Source of the DNA: Delphinus delphis
Lineage: Eukaryota; Chordata; Mammalia; Artiodactyla; Delphinidae
DNA length: 64,000 bases
Assembly (NCBI RefSeq): GCF_949987515.2
Contig: NC_082702.1
Span: forward strand, 54,343,600 to 54,407,599
Reading direction: 5' to 3'
The first letter of the stretch is position 1; each line of letters opens with the position of its first letter. The notes below the pieces were generated by a model. That model did no database searches and was not told where the DNA came from. It saw only the letters and a program-made list of their open reading frames with translations. The position numbers and the translations under genes were made by a program. Of the stretch, positions 10,975 to 22,300 are shown piece by piece.

Positions 10975-11560
10975 AAAAAAGTTAGGGGAGGAATGCAAAC
11001 TGGTACAAACTTTCTGAAAGACACGTTTCATTATGTATCAACTTTTTTCAGACAGTCATACTTTTTGATACCAGGAACTCCACTCCAAGGAATTTATCTC
11101 AAAGAAATAATCGGAAATGGTGTCAAAGACTTATGTACTAGGAAGCAGAGATTTATGTGCAGAGTTCTTCACTGAAGCCTTATTTATGATAGCAAGAAGT
11201 TGGAAAAGAGCCTCAATGTCCAACAATAGGAAGCTGAATAAATAATGGGGCAACCCGTAGTGGAATAATACACAGCCATTAAAATTGTGTTTTAGAAGAA
11301 CTTTTAAGCCAGGGGAAGGTGTTCTTTCCTGATAAAAACTGAAGTGGAAAAAGTAGACATCAAAGTTGGTTAATTGTGTGGTCCCAATTATATAAATCGA
11401 TTGTGGAAAGACCTTGAATAAAATACCTCACCAGGATAGGAGCAATTCTCTCGGGTTCCTGGAAGTACTGGTGATTTTTTATTTTTTGATTCACACTGTT
11501 TTGTATTGCCAAGTTTTCTCTGCTGAACGTGTTACTTTATAAAACAGAAAAATAATTTTT
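10975..11560 (+). mobile_element. Old L1 (L1M-type) 3' end, sense, interrupted
   Basis: Decayed ORF2 tail wording ('ggaatgcaaactggtacaaa', 'ccaggaactccactccaagg', 'cttatttatgatagcaagaa', 'ggaataatacacagccatta') is followed by the 3' untranslated region. A younger antisense L1 interrupts it; the tail resumes at 12136-12175. Confidence 0.8.
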
Positions 11561-11846
11561 ATTGAAGTATAGTTGATTTACAACATTGTGTTAGTTTCAG
11601 GTGTACAGCAAAGTGATTCAGTTACATATATATTTCAGATTCTTTTCCATTACAGGATACTGAATATGGTTCCCTGTGCCATACAGTAGGTCCTTGTTGT
11701 TTACTTTGTACATAGTAGTTTGTATCTATTAATTGCATACTCCTAACTTATCCCTCCCATCCCTTTCCCCTTTGGTAACCATAAGTTTATTTTCTATGTC
11801 TGTGAGTCTATTTCTGTTTTGTAAATAAGTTCATTTGTATTATTTT

Positions 11847-11988
11847 TTAGATTCCACATATAAGTGATATCTTATAATATTTGTCTTTCTCAGTCTGACT
11901 TACTTCACTTAGTATGATCATCTCTAGGTCCATCCATGTTGCTGCAGTTGACAATATTTCATTCTTTTTTAGGGCTGAATAATATTCC

Positions 11989-12030
<42 letters not shown>

Positions 12031-12119
12031 TGTGACATCTTCTTTATCCATTCATCTGTCAGTTGACACTTGGGTTGCTTCCATGTCTTGGCTATTGTAA
12101 ATAGCGCTGCTGTGAACAT
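11847..12119 (-). pseudogene. L1 ORF2 C-terminal tail with a His-Thr repeat
   Basis: A 90-codon open piece begins [17 protein letters not shown] and ends MEYYSALKKNEILST...SLICGI, the C-terminal end of the L1 endonuclease/reverse transcriptase protein. The full protein is about 1,275 residues, so only the extreme end remains. In the middle, the (CA)n microsatellite is translated as a run of His-Thr. Fossil, not a host gene. Confidence 0.85.
11991..12028. repeat. (GT)n microsatellite within an L1
   Basis: About 19 TG units inside the antisense ORF2 tail, where most L1 copies have only a short 'tgtatata' stretch. Confidence 0.97.
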
Positions 12120-12175
12120 TGGGGTGCATGTATCTCAGAAAAATAATTTTTTAAAGGAGCAAAAAAATAAGGAAA

Positions 12176-13734
12176 TAGTAAGAAAACCACCCTTTCTCTC
12201 TGCAGACTCACTCAGAGAGGTACTGTGGTCCTTTTCTACGGTCAACTGAGAACTCAAATGTTGGCCTAGACCACGAGGACCCTGAGTCCACAATAGGCAC
12301 AGACTAGCAATTGCTTCCTGGAACACATCCCTCTCAGCTGTCATAGCATCCATTCAGCCACACAAAATATGTCATCTGAAGCTTCATCCCGATAACCCTA
12401 CAGACAGCACTTTTCTTTACAAGGAAAAATGAAAAAGGCTTACCCCTTTGTAAATTCTATGAAGACATTTCCTGGCATCTAAAAAACGACAAGGCCCTTC
12501 ACCAGATTCTACAGCCTAGCCTTGGTTATGGTTCAGAAATGTTCAACAGGATTTGAAAAGCATTTCCGCATTTTCACCTGGAACTGTGATTTACAATTTG
12601 ATCTGGAGGAGTGAAACTGCCTCCAGACGACTTCAAGGACAGATATGTGTTTCCATTGTTTTCTCATAGGTGAGGTTTTTAATCCACTGTGGTTAGGTTG
12701 TTAAGATAACAGATATTATGAACAAAAAATAACAATAATTATCCTAAAAGATACAATAAAATGCACTGAAGTTCTCACACTGATATCAGAATATGAACAC
12801 TCAGATAGTTCTTCAAATCCCATGGAACAAGCCAATTACAACCTTAAACTCATGTCCCAGGAAGGAGAGTTTAGGGTGTTCGGGGAAATGTTTGCTGCCT
12901 GCCCAGTACATGGATTCAGCAGAGCATGTTCTGCCCTGGGATCCACAGGGGACTCATTCTGAGATCCAGCCCGCCATGGCCCTGCTTCTCCAGGCCCCGA
13001 TGCCAGGAAAGTGTCATTTCCCCATCAGTACATTTCCAGGAATTAAGTGTACCTTCCTTGCCAATTAATATAGTGACTATTCTTAGAGTTGAATTTAAGC
13101 TCCATTAGAAAATTGTTAAAGCCTTCCGTGCTCATTTTTCACCAAGTCGAACTCTGTAATGTTACCATAATAGAAAAAAACATCTTCTGAAGTTCAATTG
13201 GAATTTTTTTTCTATTAACTTATTAATAAGGGTCCAATTTCAGGAAAACGGTTTCAGCGTGTGAGTGAGATCACGCTGTTTGTTGTGCCTCATCAAAGCT
13301 GTCCTCCAACATATAGCCGGTGCCTATGCTCCCTGGGTTTGAACTTTCTGGAAGGCCAACACTGATTTGGAAACTTCTAGGCTTTTCTGGCATCATCCAT
13401 TGACTTTTCTGTGAAACTGAATTCACCCCTTCATGTACCATGGCATTGTGTATTTTGACTAGGTTTCTAAAATAGATGCTTTCCTGATTCTTAGACTATG
13501 AGAATGGAATTCAAGGCCATTTGAGGTCATCATTTTTACTGGCTGATAAATGAACTAAAGCAAAGCTTTACTTGATTTGGGGTTTTTCTATCTTTTGTGC
13601 TTTCAGTATATCATACTGTGGTCACTTTATCTGCCTCTGGGAATCTCCCTGGAAGATAAACTAGAAAACTAGGTTTTTTAAGATTTATGACTTAAAAAGA
13701 AAAGCGGTGATATCAGATGGATAGCCTAACAAAA
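12176..13734. other. Unassigned intron sequence
   Basis: About 1.5 kb with no repeat named, AT-rich at 12680-12800 and 13100-13250. Candidate old unique sequence. Confidence 0.45.
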
Positions 13735-13945
13735 AGGAAAATACACTTTATTGAGCAACTACTAAGTGCCAGGCATTTTCTGTGCGTTTTATTGTTTCAT
13801 CTCCCCAACAACCGTAAGGCAGGTCTTATAGACCCCATTTCACAGCAAAATGCAGCCGAGGCTGAGAAGTTACACACATTTGTTTGGAATCACACAGCTA
13901 AGAAACAGCAGGTCCAAGCTTGTGGGTTCCTGCTGTGAATCTCAG
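13735..13945 (-). mobile_element. MIR SINE, antisense
   Basis: 'actaagtgccaggcattttc', 'cccatttcacagcaaaatgc' and 'aatcacacagctaagaaaca' follow the antisense MIR core. Confidence 0.75.
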
Positions 13946-14536
13946 GGCATGGACCTATTCTAAGATCTCTGCAAACATTTACTATTTCTTCCAGGTTCTT
14001 CCAAGTTGGAGCTTATGCTGTCAAGAACTAAGGATGGTCAGCTGACTCTCCATAGTGAGGGGCTTAAGGCATATTTTGTACTCAGTCTAGGGCAGGGCTT
14101 GCCCTGAGTTCTCTCCTGTTGACAGATGCTTTCAGCTACCTCCTGCTGCTTGTCACCATGTAGCCAGAAACCAGCTGCATCTTCTTGTAAGGGGATGAGT
14201 GACAGACAGGGGGATGGCCCAGCCATATCTCCTTTGGGGCATCCTTGGCCCCAAGTTGGTGGCATCTCAGCTCTGCTGGGGGAGATAAAAGGAAAAGGAA
14301 ATGGGTAGTATCCTAAATGAGCCTCTTCTGCTACTTTTAGAGGGAGAAGTGGGCACAGCATTCATTTATGCACCTGTTCAACAGGTCAGTTGATAAATAT
14401 CTATTAAGAATTTGCCATATGCTAAGCCTGGTGCTTTCTATCTGTAGGAAGGAAATCACTGTATGCACTTTTGAGATTTATGGGGTATTCATACGTGTGT
14501 GAGAGCTACAACCTGTTAAGGAAGTGTATTAATCAT
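13946..14536. other. Unassigned intron sequence
   Basis: Mostly unrecognised. 14365-14440 has weak L2-antisense wording ('gataaatatctattaagaat'). Confidence 0.4.
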
Positions 14537-14745
14537 GCATTCACTTAACAAGCATTTATTAAGCAGCTGTTAAATTTCCAGGCACTGGGCTGTGTACTTT
14601 CTCATCCCTTATCTCTTTTCATCTTCACTCACCACTATGAGATCAGCATTGCAATCCCTGTTTCCTGGGTGATAAAACAAAGGCTAATGTCCCTTAAGTA
14701 ACTTACTGTGCTCAAAGCTAGACAGATGGACACTCCAAAGTGTGA
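14537..14745 (-). mobile_element. MIR SINE, antisense
   Basis: 'agcatttattaagcagctgt', 'ttccaggcactgggctgtgt' and 'gtaacttactgtgctcaaag' track the antisense MIR consensus. Confidence 0.65.
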
Positions 14746-14839
14746 ATTCATGAATAACTGAACTTGTCTCAGACGAGGACCACAGCATCTTCCTGCAGGA
14801 TTTAGTGGTTGGCAAACACATCCCTAAAACCTGCTCTGG

Positions 14840-15195
14840 GGACTTGCCTAGTAGCGCAGTGGTTGAGAATTCGCCTGCCAACGCAGGGGACAAAGGTTCG
14901 AGCCCTGGTGCGGGAAGATCCCACATGCCGTGGAGTGACTAATCCTGTGCACCACGACTACTGAGCCTGCGCTCTAGAGCCCGCGAGCCACAACTGCTGA
15001 GCCCGCGTGCCACAGCTACTGAAGCCCACGCGCATAGAGCCTGTGCTCCACAACAAGACGAAGCCACCTCAATGAGAAGCCCGCGCACCACAACAAAGAG
15101 TAGCCCCCGCTCGCCGCAACTAGAGAAAGCCTGCGCGCAGCAACGAAGACCCAATGCAGCCAAAAATAAAACAAAATTAATTAATTTTAAAAAAA
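14840..15195 (+). mobile_element. CHR-type SINE, sense, long form
   Basis: A complete copy: head 'gacttgcctagtagcgcagt', B box in 'aaggttcgagccctggt', body with 'agtagcccccgctcgccgca', and an A-rich tail. The 14-bp duplication aaaacctgctctgg flanks it at 14826-14839 and 15196-15209. Confidence 0.96.
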
Positions 15196-15209
15196 AAAAC
15201 CTGCTCTGG

Positions 15210-15639
15210 AGCAGAGACGAATGCAGTCTTGGACACCATGTGACTCCAAACAAGGCAAGAAAAGTGATATTTAGATGCAGCAAGGCTGGAAAGCATGGCA
15301 TTTAATTGGGAAGTCCACCGGGATCTTTTGGCTAAAACTGTCGAGGGAATTGAAATGAACTAGTTGAACTAGTTGAGCTGGAAACCTTACTGTTACTCAG
15401 ACCTCCAGCAATTCCAAGACCTCACACTCTGCAGGGTCCCTCCCTAGCCGTCCCCTCTTCCACCCCTTCCTGCCACTCTTCATCCGCCTCATGACCTCCG
15501 GCCATCGTCCTCCTCGGCCTTGCCCCCAAAGATCCTCCCTGCTGCTGACCCATCATGGGGTCCTCACCCCACCACTTCAGTAGGGACTTCAGCTCAGTGT
15601 GCTTTGGGCTCCCAGGTGAACATCTCAAGCTCAGTCAGC
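15210..15639. other. Unassigned intron sequence
   Basis: Pyrimidine-rich at 15425-15560. No gene or named repeat seen, though it may extend the L2 that follows. Confidence 0.4.
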
Positions 15640-16235
15640 TCTCCTGCTCCCTTGTTCCATGTAAACAGTTTCTGCTAGACATCTGCATTTGGGAACCTCA
15701 CAGGCCAGTCAAAGTCAAGGTATTCAGAGCTAAATTCACCTTCCTCTTCGCCCCCACTGTTCCCTGTGTCCCTGAAGGGCAGGACCACCCCCATCCTCCA
15801 GCCAGAAGCCCGGACTTCCCCCTTGATGCTCCCCTGCTCTTCATCACCCACATACCCCCATCACCAAGTCCTGGGGGCCCCGTCTTCTCAGCATCTCCTG
15901 AGTTCATATGCCTGTCTCCAGCCTGCTGCTGCCCCCTGAATCCCACCCGCTGGCCTGAGGCATACAGCAGTCTCTGGCCAACTCCTCTGCGTGCAAGTTC
16001 TCTGCTCGAACATCACTCCCTGGGAGAAACCTCTCCTTGCCCTACCAACAACATTCTCATAGCCTCCTGCACATACCTTTCATAACCCAATTATCATTTG
16101 CAAATCTTTGTTTCCCCTCTGTTTTTCCCACTGACCTGTATGCTCAAAGAAGGCAGGAATTGTCTGTTTTCAACCATTGCATCCCTTGTTCTTCCGTGCA
16201 GTAGACCTCAATACATATTTCTTTATTAAATAAAC
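15640..16235 (+). mobile_element. L2 LINE, sense, about 600 bp
   Basis: Ordered L2 wording: 'ccagaagcccggacttcccc', 'catcaccaagtcctggggg', 'aacctctccttgccctacca' and the 3' end 'tgctcaaagaaggcaggaat'. The 176-codon open frame at 15555-16085 is a by-product of this element. Confidence 0.65.
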
Positions 16236-16559
16236 TGCTAATGGCCATCCGGAGGTCTTCCCGCCCTTGGTCAGTTACTGGCCTTGGGTACACTCTCACT
16301 GTCTTTTTTCAGCCCCGTGCACCTTGGCTATATCTTTGCTGACCCCACCTTCTGTACCCCTGCGCAGGGCGGCACCAAGAGCCAGCTCTGCACCTGCACC
16401 TTCCATCCTACTTGTGGCGCTCAGGAGGAAGGAGGGGCGAGCTGAGCCAAGTGATCTACAGGTTAAGAGCTGTCATCCCAATTTAAATTTTATAAAACCG
16501 GGGATGTACTTAGGCAGGAGCAGGCAGATCTGCCCTGGGGCTGAGTGCCTCTTTCAGCC
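16236..16559. other. Unassigned intron sequence
   Basis: No repeat or gene recognised. Confidence 0.45.
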
Positions 16560-16985
16560 TCCAGTGGTGGGTGACAAATCTCCCCAAAACTTAGTGGCTT
16601 AAAAAAACATCATTTATTGTCTCCTGTGGTTTTGGTGGGTCGGGATTATGAACAGGGCAGAGTGGAGACGGCTCATCTCTGCACCAGCCTCAGCTGGAAA
16701 CCCCAAAGGCTGGGGGCTGAAATCACTGAAAGCTCATTTGCTTGTTTACGGGCAGTTGGCACTGGCTGTCAGACAGAACACCTGCACGTGGCCTGGGCCC
16801 TCTCACTATATGGTGGCCATGAGCATCCCAAGAGCAAGTGCCCGATGGAAGCTCTATCAGTCACCTTTATGGCGTGGCCTCGGCAGGTCATGCAGGGTCG
16901 CTTCCGCTACATTCTCATCGGGGCCGTCATCAAAGCTGGCCCACGTTCTAGGGAAAGGAAATCAGACTCTACCTTCGGTTGGGAG
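16560..16985 (-). mobile_element. Ancient LTR-like mammalian repeat, antisense
   Basis: 'aacttagtggcttaaaaaaa', 'tgggggctgaaatcactgaa', 'cacctgcacgtggcctgggc' and 'ggaagctctatcagtcacct' follow in order a widespread mammalian repeat I cannot name with certainty. Open frames here are by-products. Confidence 0.55.
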
Positions 16986-17054
16986 GAGCATGTGGGATCA
17001 GAACTATTCCTGTGGCCTTTTAGGAAAACACAATCTGTGATAGAGCCCAAAGTC

Positions 17055-17215
17055 TGTGAGCACAGAGGATGGGCTGGGAGTCAGATGGACCAGAGTTCAA
17101 GTCCTAGCTCCACTGCTCAGTAGCTCTGTGGCTGGAGGAATCAGTGAACCCCTAGAGCTGTATCCTTTCTTGTAAAATGACTGTAGTTTCTAACGGATTG
17201 AGTCAGGACCATGTT
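17055..17215 (+). mobile_element. MIR SINE, sense
   Basis: 'gaccagagttcaagtcctag' (B-box region) and 'ctccactgctcagtagctct' match the tRNA-like half of MIR. Confidence 0.65.
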
Positions 17216-17429
17216 ACACTGTCATTAGCATAAGGAGAGCCTGGTTGTCCAGGCATCTGGGAAGGAGGTTGAAGCAGTCTCCTTTCCTTCCTTAGTTAAA
17301 TTCTCCACTGCTCTCAGTTCACTCACACCTTGGCAGGCTCTTTCCCCATTTTGCGCAAATTCTTTGTGATGGGCGTCCCCCTCCCTGAATTCACAGTCTT
17401 CCTACCTTCTCCCCCTACTAACTGTGCTG

Positions 17430-17866
17430 TGCTGAACACTATCCCCCAACCCCTGAAGATTCCCACATCCTAGTCCCTGGAACCTGTGAACGTGTGGCCT
17501 TACATGATAAAAAGGGACTCTGCAGTAGTGATTAAATTAAGGCTCTGGATATAAAAATTACTCTGGATTGCTGTGGGCCCAGTGTCATCATAAGGGTCCT
17601 TAGTAGAGGGAGGCAGAAAGATCAGAGTCGGAGAAGATGTGATAACAAAACAAGACTTTGGAGCGATGCAAGAACGAGGTTGTGAGACTGCAAAAGGCCA
17701 GGAAATGGATTCTCCCCTGAAGCTGCCAGAAGGAGCACCGCCTTGCCAACACCTTCACTTTAGACTGTGGCCTCCAGAACTCTAAGATAATAAACTTGAG
17801 CTGTTTTCAGTCACTAGGTTTGTGATAATTTGTTACAGCAACTGTAAGAACCTAATACACTAACCC
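17430..17866 (+). mobile_element. MaLR-type (ERVL) solitary LTR, sense
   Basis: 'tgtgctgaacactatccccc' (start), 'gtggccttacatgataaaaa', 'tggcctccagaactctaaga', the 'taataaactt' polyadenylation signal and 'ttgttacagcaactgtaaga' at the end are in LTR order. No internal viral genes flank it. Confidence 0.72.
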
Positions 17867-17934
17867 TCATCTAATTCTCACTTCCAATTGAAGAGAGTTT
17901 CCCCACGATCAGTACTGCTCACTCAACATTTATC

Positions 17935-18105
17935 CCTGCATACCTAGAATCTCCCAGACCCAGGGTGCTGCCTGTACTGCATTTGGGAAACACTCCCTGG
18001 GCACAGGAATTGTGCCTGAATCACCCCTGTGCCCCCCCACCATGGTGCCCACAAGGGCCTCGTACATAGCAAACACCCAGTAAACCTTTATTTAATTATT
18101 GAGAG
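17935..18105 (+). mobile_element. L2 3' end, sense
   Basis: 'ctcgtacatagcaaacaccc' followed by 'agtaaacctttatttaatta' is the L2 terminus. The MaLR LTR may have split this element from sequence at 17280-17430. Confidence 0.5.
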
Positions 18106-18524
18106 AGCTCGTGTTCCGTTGCTGTCCTCGGTGAGCCTCTTAAAACCCTTTTATCACCAGACCTATTTGTATTTGTCTGGAGCTAGTTGTCACACATGAT
18201 GGTAGGAGAATGAAATGAACAATTTCATTTTTGCTATAAGGAAATAAACATTTTATTCGTGGACTTTATCATCCTATGTAACGGAATGTGAGAACGACAC
18301 TGTATTTTGTGTCAGCTGCCTGCATCAGACATAGGGCAAATCTATTTGATGTGTGTGCCTCAGCTCCTGACCCTGTCTCTTTCTCAGTTCATTATTCTTA
18401 CCTCTTTCTCTAGTAGTCTGCATTCGTAGAAAGAACAGAGATTTTTAAGTATTATTCATTCCTCCAGAATCTTGGACTTCCCCAAATAGTAAAAAGCAAG
18501 TCGCCCATGTATAGATGCCTGGTT
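18106..18524. other. Unassigned intron sequence
   Basis: AT-rich, nothing recognised. Confidence 0.45.
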
Positions 18525-18700
18525 AAGTGGTTCTTAATTAACCAGGGGTGATTTTGCCCCCTAGAAGACATTTGGCAATGTCTAGAAGGGGTTGATACTG
18601 GCTTCCAGCAGGCAGAAGCCAGAGTTGCTGCTAAATGTCTTACAATACACAGGACAGACCCGAATGTCAGCAGTGCCAAGGTTGCGAAACTCTATGCTAG
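18525..18700. mobile_element. MER20-like hAT-Charlie element
   Basis: 'attttgccccctagaagaca', 'tttggcaatgtctagaaggg' and 'cagtgccaaggttgcgaaac' are diagnostic for this MER20-like class. Confidence 0.75.
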
Positions 18701-18704
18701 AGCA

Positions 18705-18870
18705 GCAGGCCGTGGGGAAACTGACTTAGCCTCCCCAAGCCTGAGTTTCCTCCTCTTAGATGGAATTAACAAGGTGGTAATGAGTTAAAGTTAACTGTGA
18801 AGCGCTTAGCATGGTGACTGCCACCCCGTAAGCACTCAGTAAACCGGGCTAGTATGCTTGTTATTAAGAT
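18705..18870 (+). mobile_element. MIR SINE, sense
   Basis: 'aagcctgagtttcctcctct' and 'gtgaagcgcttagcatggtg' match MIR sense. Confidence 0.7.
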
Positions 18871-19271
18871 GAACAGAAGAGGGCGCCACACTCTGTGACA
18901 TGAGGCACTCGGAAGAAGCTAGGACTGGAAAAGCAACTCTTGAAGGACAAACACAGTCGCTATCTTGTGATGTTTGGAGGAGGGAGGAAGGCATCTCCAT
19001 GGGTCAAACTGGGATGAACAGGGCAGAATTCTAGGGAATGTGCTGGGGCTCAAAATAGAGAACACTACCCTTCCTGGCTTGTGGAACACAGACCCAGTGA
19101 CCTGGACCCTGGGGACAAGCAGAGGGGCCGTGGCACACCCCACCTCACTTGAGGCAGGGGCCGCTGCCTGGGTGGGGAGCAGCCACCAAAGTGGCCCTTC
19201 CTTGGGCTTCTCCAGATAGACGTTCTGTGAATTCAGGCACAGGGAGAGTTCAAGCTATCCCACTGGAAAGT
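18871..19271. other. Unassigned intron sequence
   Basis: No repeat or gene recognised. Confidence 0.45.
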
Positions 19272-19624
19272 CAATACAGTCATCCGTCCATATCCACAGG
19301 GGCTTGGTCCCAGGACCCCTGCAGATACCAAGCTCCACGGTTGCTCAAGTCCCTTATATAAAATGGCATAGTATTTGCACAGAACCCATGCATATCCTCC
19401 TATACTTTAAATCGTCTTTAGATTCCTTGTAATGCCTAATTCAATGTAAATGCTATGTAAATAGTAGTCAGTACCGTGTACGTGTTATATAAATAGTTAC
19501 CAGCACACTGCAAATCCAAGTTTTGCTTTCTGTAACTTTCTGGAATTTTTTTTCCCCAAACATTTTTCAGCTGCAGTTGGTTGAATCCCAGATGTGGAAC
19601 CTGCAGATATGGAATGCTGGCTGT
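19272..19624 (+). mobile_element. MER2-like Tigger MITE
   Basis: 'ggcttggtcccaggacccct', 'caagtcccttatataaaatg', 'aatgtaaatgctatgtaaat' and the inverted end 'ggttgaatcccagatgtgga' are the ordered wording of a Tigger-derived MER2-type element. Confidence 0.8.
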
Positions 19625-19889
19625 AGTCTGCCTGCGTTGCTCCAGTGCTGACGTGTCGCATAATTAACCAGGTCAAAGAAGGAGAAGGCCTTTTTGTGCG
19701 CCGCCTTCTGTGAGCAAGCAGCACTGGGGAACAAATGCAAACGGGCTATTGTAGGCATGATAGATGACAGAGTAGGAGCTGGTTCATTTCAGGGGACTTT
19801 ATCTTAACGTAATTTTCTCAGTTAGCAAACTTGCCTAATGGTGGAGGGGCACACCAGCTGGCACACGTTCAGGTACCTAACAGGCACGT
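19625..19889. other. Unassigned intron sequence
   Basis: No feature recognised. Confidence 0.4.
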
Positions 19890-20271
19890 TGTTAGTTTGC
19901 TAGGGCTGCAGTACAGTACCATAGACTGGGTGGCTTAAGCATCAGAAATGGATTTTCTTAAAATTTTGGAGGCTAGAAGTCTAAGGTCAAGGCATCCACA
20001 AGTTTGGTTCCTTCTGAGGCCTCTCTCCTTGGTGTGTAGACAGCCGTCTTCTCCCTGTGTCTTCACATGGTCTTCCTTCTGTGTTCGTCTGTGCTAATCA
20101 CCTCTTTCTATAAGAACACGAATCCTATTGGATGACCCGCCCCCCAGTGACCTCATTTTAACTTAATCACCTCTTTAAAGACCCTGACTCCAAATACAGT
20201 CACATTGGGAGATGCTGGGGGTTAGGACTTCAGCATAGGATTTTGAGAGAGAGGTAATTCAGCCCATAGCA
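19890..20271 (-). mobile_element. MaLR-type solitary LTR, antisense
   Basis: Starts 'tgttagtttgctagggctgc' and ends 'ggtaattcagcccatagca'. It carries 'accatagactgggtggctta' and 'ctccaaatacagtcacattg', the reverse reading of a MaLR LTR, bounded by TG...CA. Confidence 0.8.
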
Positions 20272-21719
20272 GACACCGTTAGAATTCGGGGCAGCGCCTT
20301 TGAAAGGGGACTCGGGTGGATAAGAGAGAACCTGTGCGTTACAACAGGCCTCGGAGCTTTTGTGGCTCTCACAGCCTCACAAAAACCAAACTCCAGGACC
20401 GTGCACACCTGAGTTGGGAGAGGCATGATTCAGATTTGGAGACAGGGTCTATTCTATGCATAGCAGGCACAGTAAGAAAAAATATAACTAAGAAAAATGC
20501 AGGCAAAATTAAAATCCCTGCACTTTACCATAATGAATTGTATGTTAGAGAAAGAAATACCCTGGGATGGGAATCCTCAGGGAGCTCTGTGTTCTTCATG
20601 TTACTGTGTGTTGTCAGGTGGACCCCTCGAGGTGTAGGCAAGCCCCTTTGCTGCGTCTACGCAAGCCCGCAAGGCAAAGACACCTTGCTACAGAATCTGA
20701 GCCAGTGTTTTATATTTTACCTCTTTTATTCGTCTACACATTTTCCTTTTCTTGGAAAAATACCACATTGCCTCTTGATTTCAATGTTATAGACATTGTT
20801 TTGCCCTGGATGGCTAGGCTCTCTGTTCAGTTCACCACACGTCATATCTGCCACGTATTATGTTAAACACACACATAATAAAAGTGTAGAGAGGTGTATA
20901 AAACAACATTGCTTCTCTAAAGATGCAGCCCTACCACGTTTGTTCATACATCACTTGTATTTTTATTAAGATAGTAAAAAACGTTCTGCAAAGTGACTTT
21001 GAAATGACAGTGCATTTCTAAGCCACTAGTAAAGAAATGCTAAGAGGGCGGGGAGATTTTTGCTTTCAAATACTAGCATGATTGCAGGCCAAAGAAGCCT
21101 CAGGTCAAAGCAATCTGAGCCCTTTGAGCTTTTAATTAATGGACTGATTATATAGTTCAAGCCAGTAACAAGGGAACTGTGTGTTTTAGCCTCTGTCTCT
21201 ATCACTGCACAACAGATTGACCCAGCTTAGGAGCAAGTGCCTGCACCTCTTCGTGGGTTCGTCTCACCCTCTCTCCATCCAATACACTCAGCTCTCTAAC
21301 TGACAGGTCAACAGAGCAAAGTGTGGTAATCCAGCACCCGCTGGAAACGGCCCCTCCAGCAGGGGGAGCTCACCCAAGAGCCGGTCATCGCCCCAGCCTT
21401 CATCTTTCCCGCAGGACAGTATGAAATGCCTCACCTGAGTTCAGATAGAGGGTACCTCATCTGCATGCGAAATGAGATTCTTCTGACCAACTTATTGTTG
21501 ATGAAGCCAGGCTGATTCCTAACAAGCACTACACTCTTTTATAAAGAATTGGGAGAGGGGGGAGGGCATTTCAAAGAAGGGAAGCACAATCCAAGTAGAT
21601 CTTTGTCTCTCTCAAATTTCCCTCCCACCAAAAAAAAAAAAAAAAAGTTTAATTTTCAAATCTATAGGCAGAAAGGCTTGTTACTTAAATTTTAACCCTC
21701 ACAAATGGTGAATTCATCT
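20272..21719. other. Unassigned, repeat-poor intron sequence
   Basis: About 1.4 kb with no repeat named apart from a poly(A) at 21629-21646. 21112-21151 holds aggtcaaag, ctttgag and ttaattaatgg, motifs resembling nuclear-receptor, TCF and homeobox sites. Confidence 0.4.
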
Positions 21720-22300
21720 ATAGTCAAGACTCTCAGTAACAAATGAAACCTAAGTCAAACTGGCATGAGAGAAAAAAAAAAATGAACTGATTAGCTCACA
21801 TAACTGGGACATTGGATTTTAGCTAGAGCCAGAGCTGAGTGTTGGTGGGAAATATTAAAAATAGGAACAGTTAGCGGTGGCACCAGCCAATCAGAACAGC
21901 GCACACTGGTGAGGTCAGGCCTGCGTGTGCCACCGGGGCGGGGCTCTCAGGAGCCTTCTTTCCCTCTTGACTCCCCCTCCTCGCCGTCAGCTTCGCTCTC
22001 AAATAAGTCCTGACCTCCTGTCGCAAAACCCCAGCAATAGCTCTAGGTGCACAGCCCCAGGAAAGTTCCTTCCCAGGGTTCCAGCCGAATTCCTGGGTCC
22101 AGAGCGGATCAGGCGTCTAGCCTAGACCAATCACTGACCACAGGCCTGGGTCAATTCAGGGGAACTGGTGCAGGAGCAAAACCCTGGGGTCAGGGTGGCA
22201 GAGGGCTGGCTGCCCAAAGTAAAGGCAAGCGGTCGGCCAGAAGAAGAAACAGAGGACGCAGAAGCCATGACAGTCACGTCCACGCAAGTCATATGATAGT
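21720..22300 (-). mobile_element. Unclassified ancient LTR-like repeat
   Basis: 'aaactggcatgagagaaaa', 'gattagctcacataactggg', 'ctagaccaatcactgaccac' and 'aactggtgcaggagcaaaac' follow in order a known widespread mammalian repeat whose name I cannot fix. Open frames at 21925-22385 are by-products. Confidence 0.45.

Larger units (their letters stand above)
11561..12135 (-). mobile_element. 5'-truncated L1 nested in an older L1, antisense
   Basis: The antisense L1 3' end starts 'attgaagtatagttgattta' and runs up into ORF2 ('gctattgtaaatagcgctgc'). A perfect 16-bp duplication (cagaaaaataattttt, 11545-11560 and 12136-12151) flanks it, proving target-primed insertion into the older sense-strand L1. 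Confidence 0.93.

Noticed and set aside
15555..16085. 176-codon open frame
   Set aside because: Lies in a sense L2 copy and does not follow the L2 protein frame; a by-product.
16617..17123. 168- and 130-codon overlapping frames
   Set aside because: Located in an ancient LTR-like repeat and a MIR; such repeats commonly give spurious predicted proteins.
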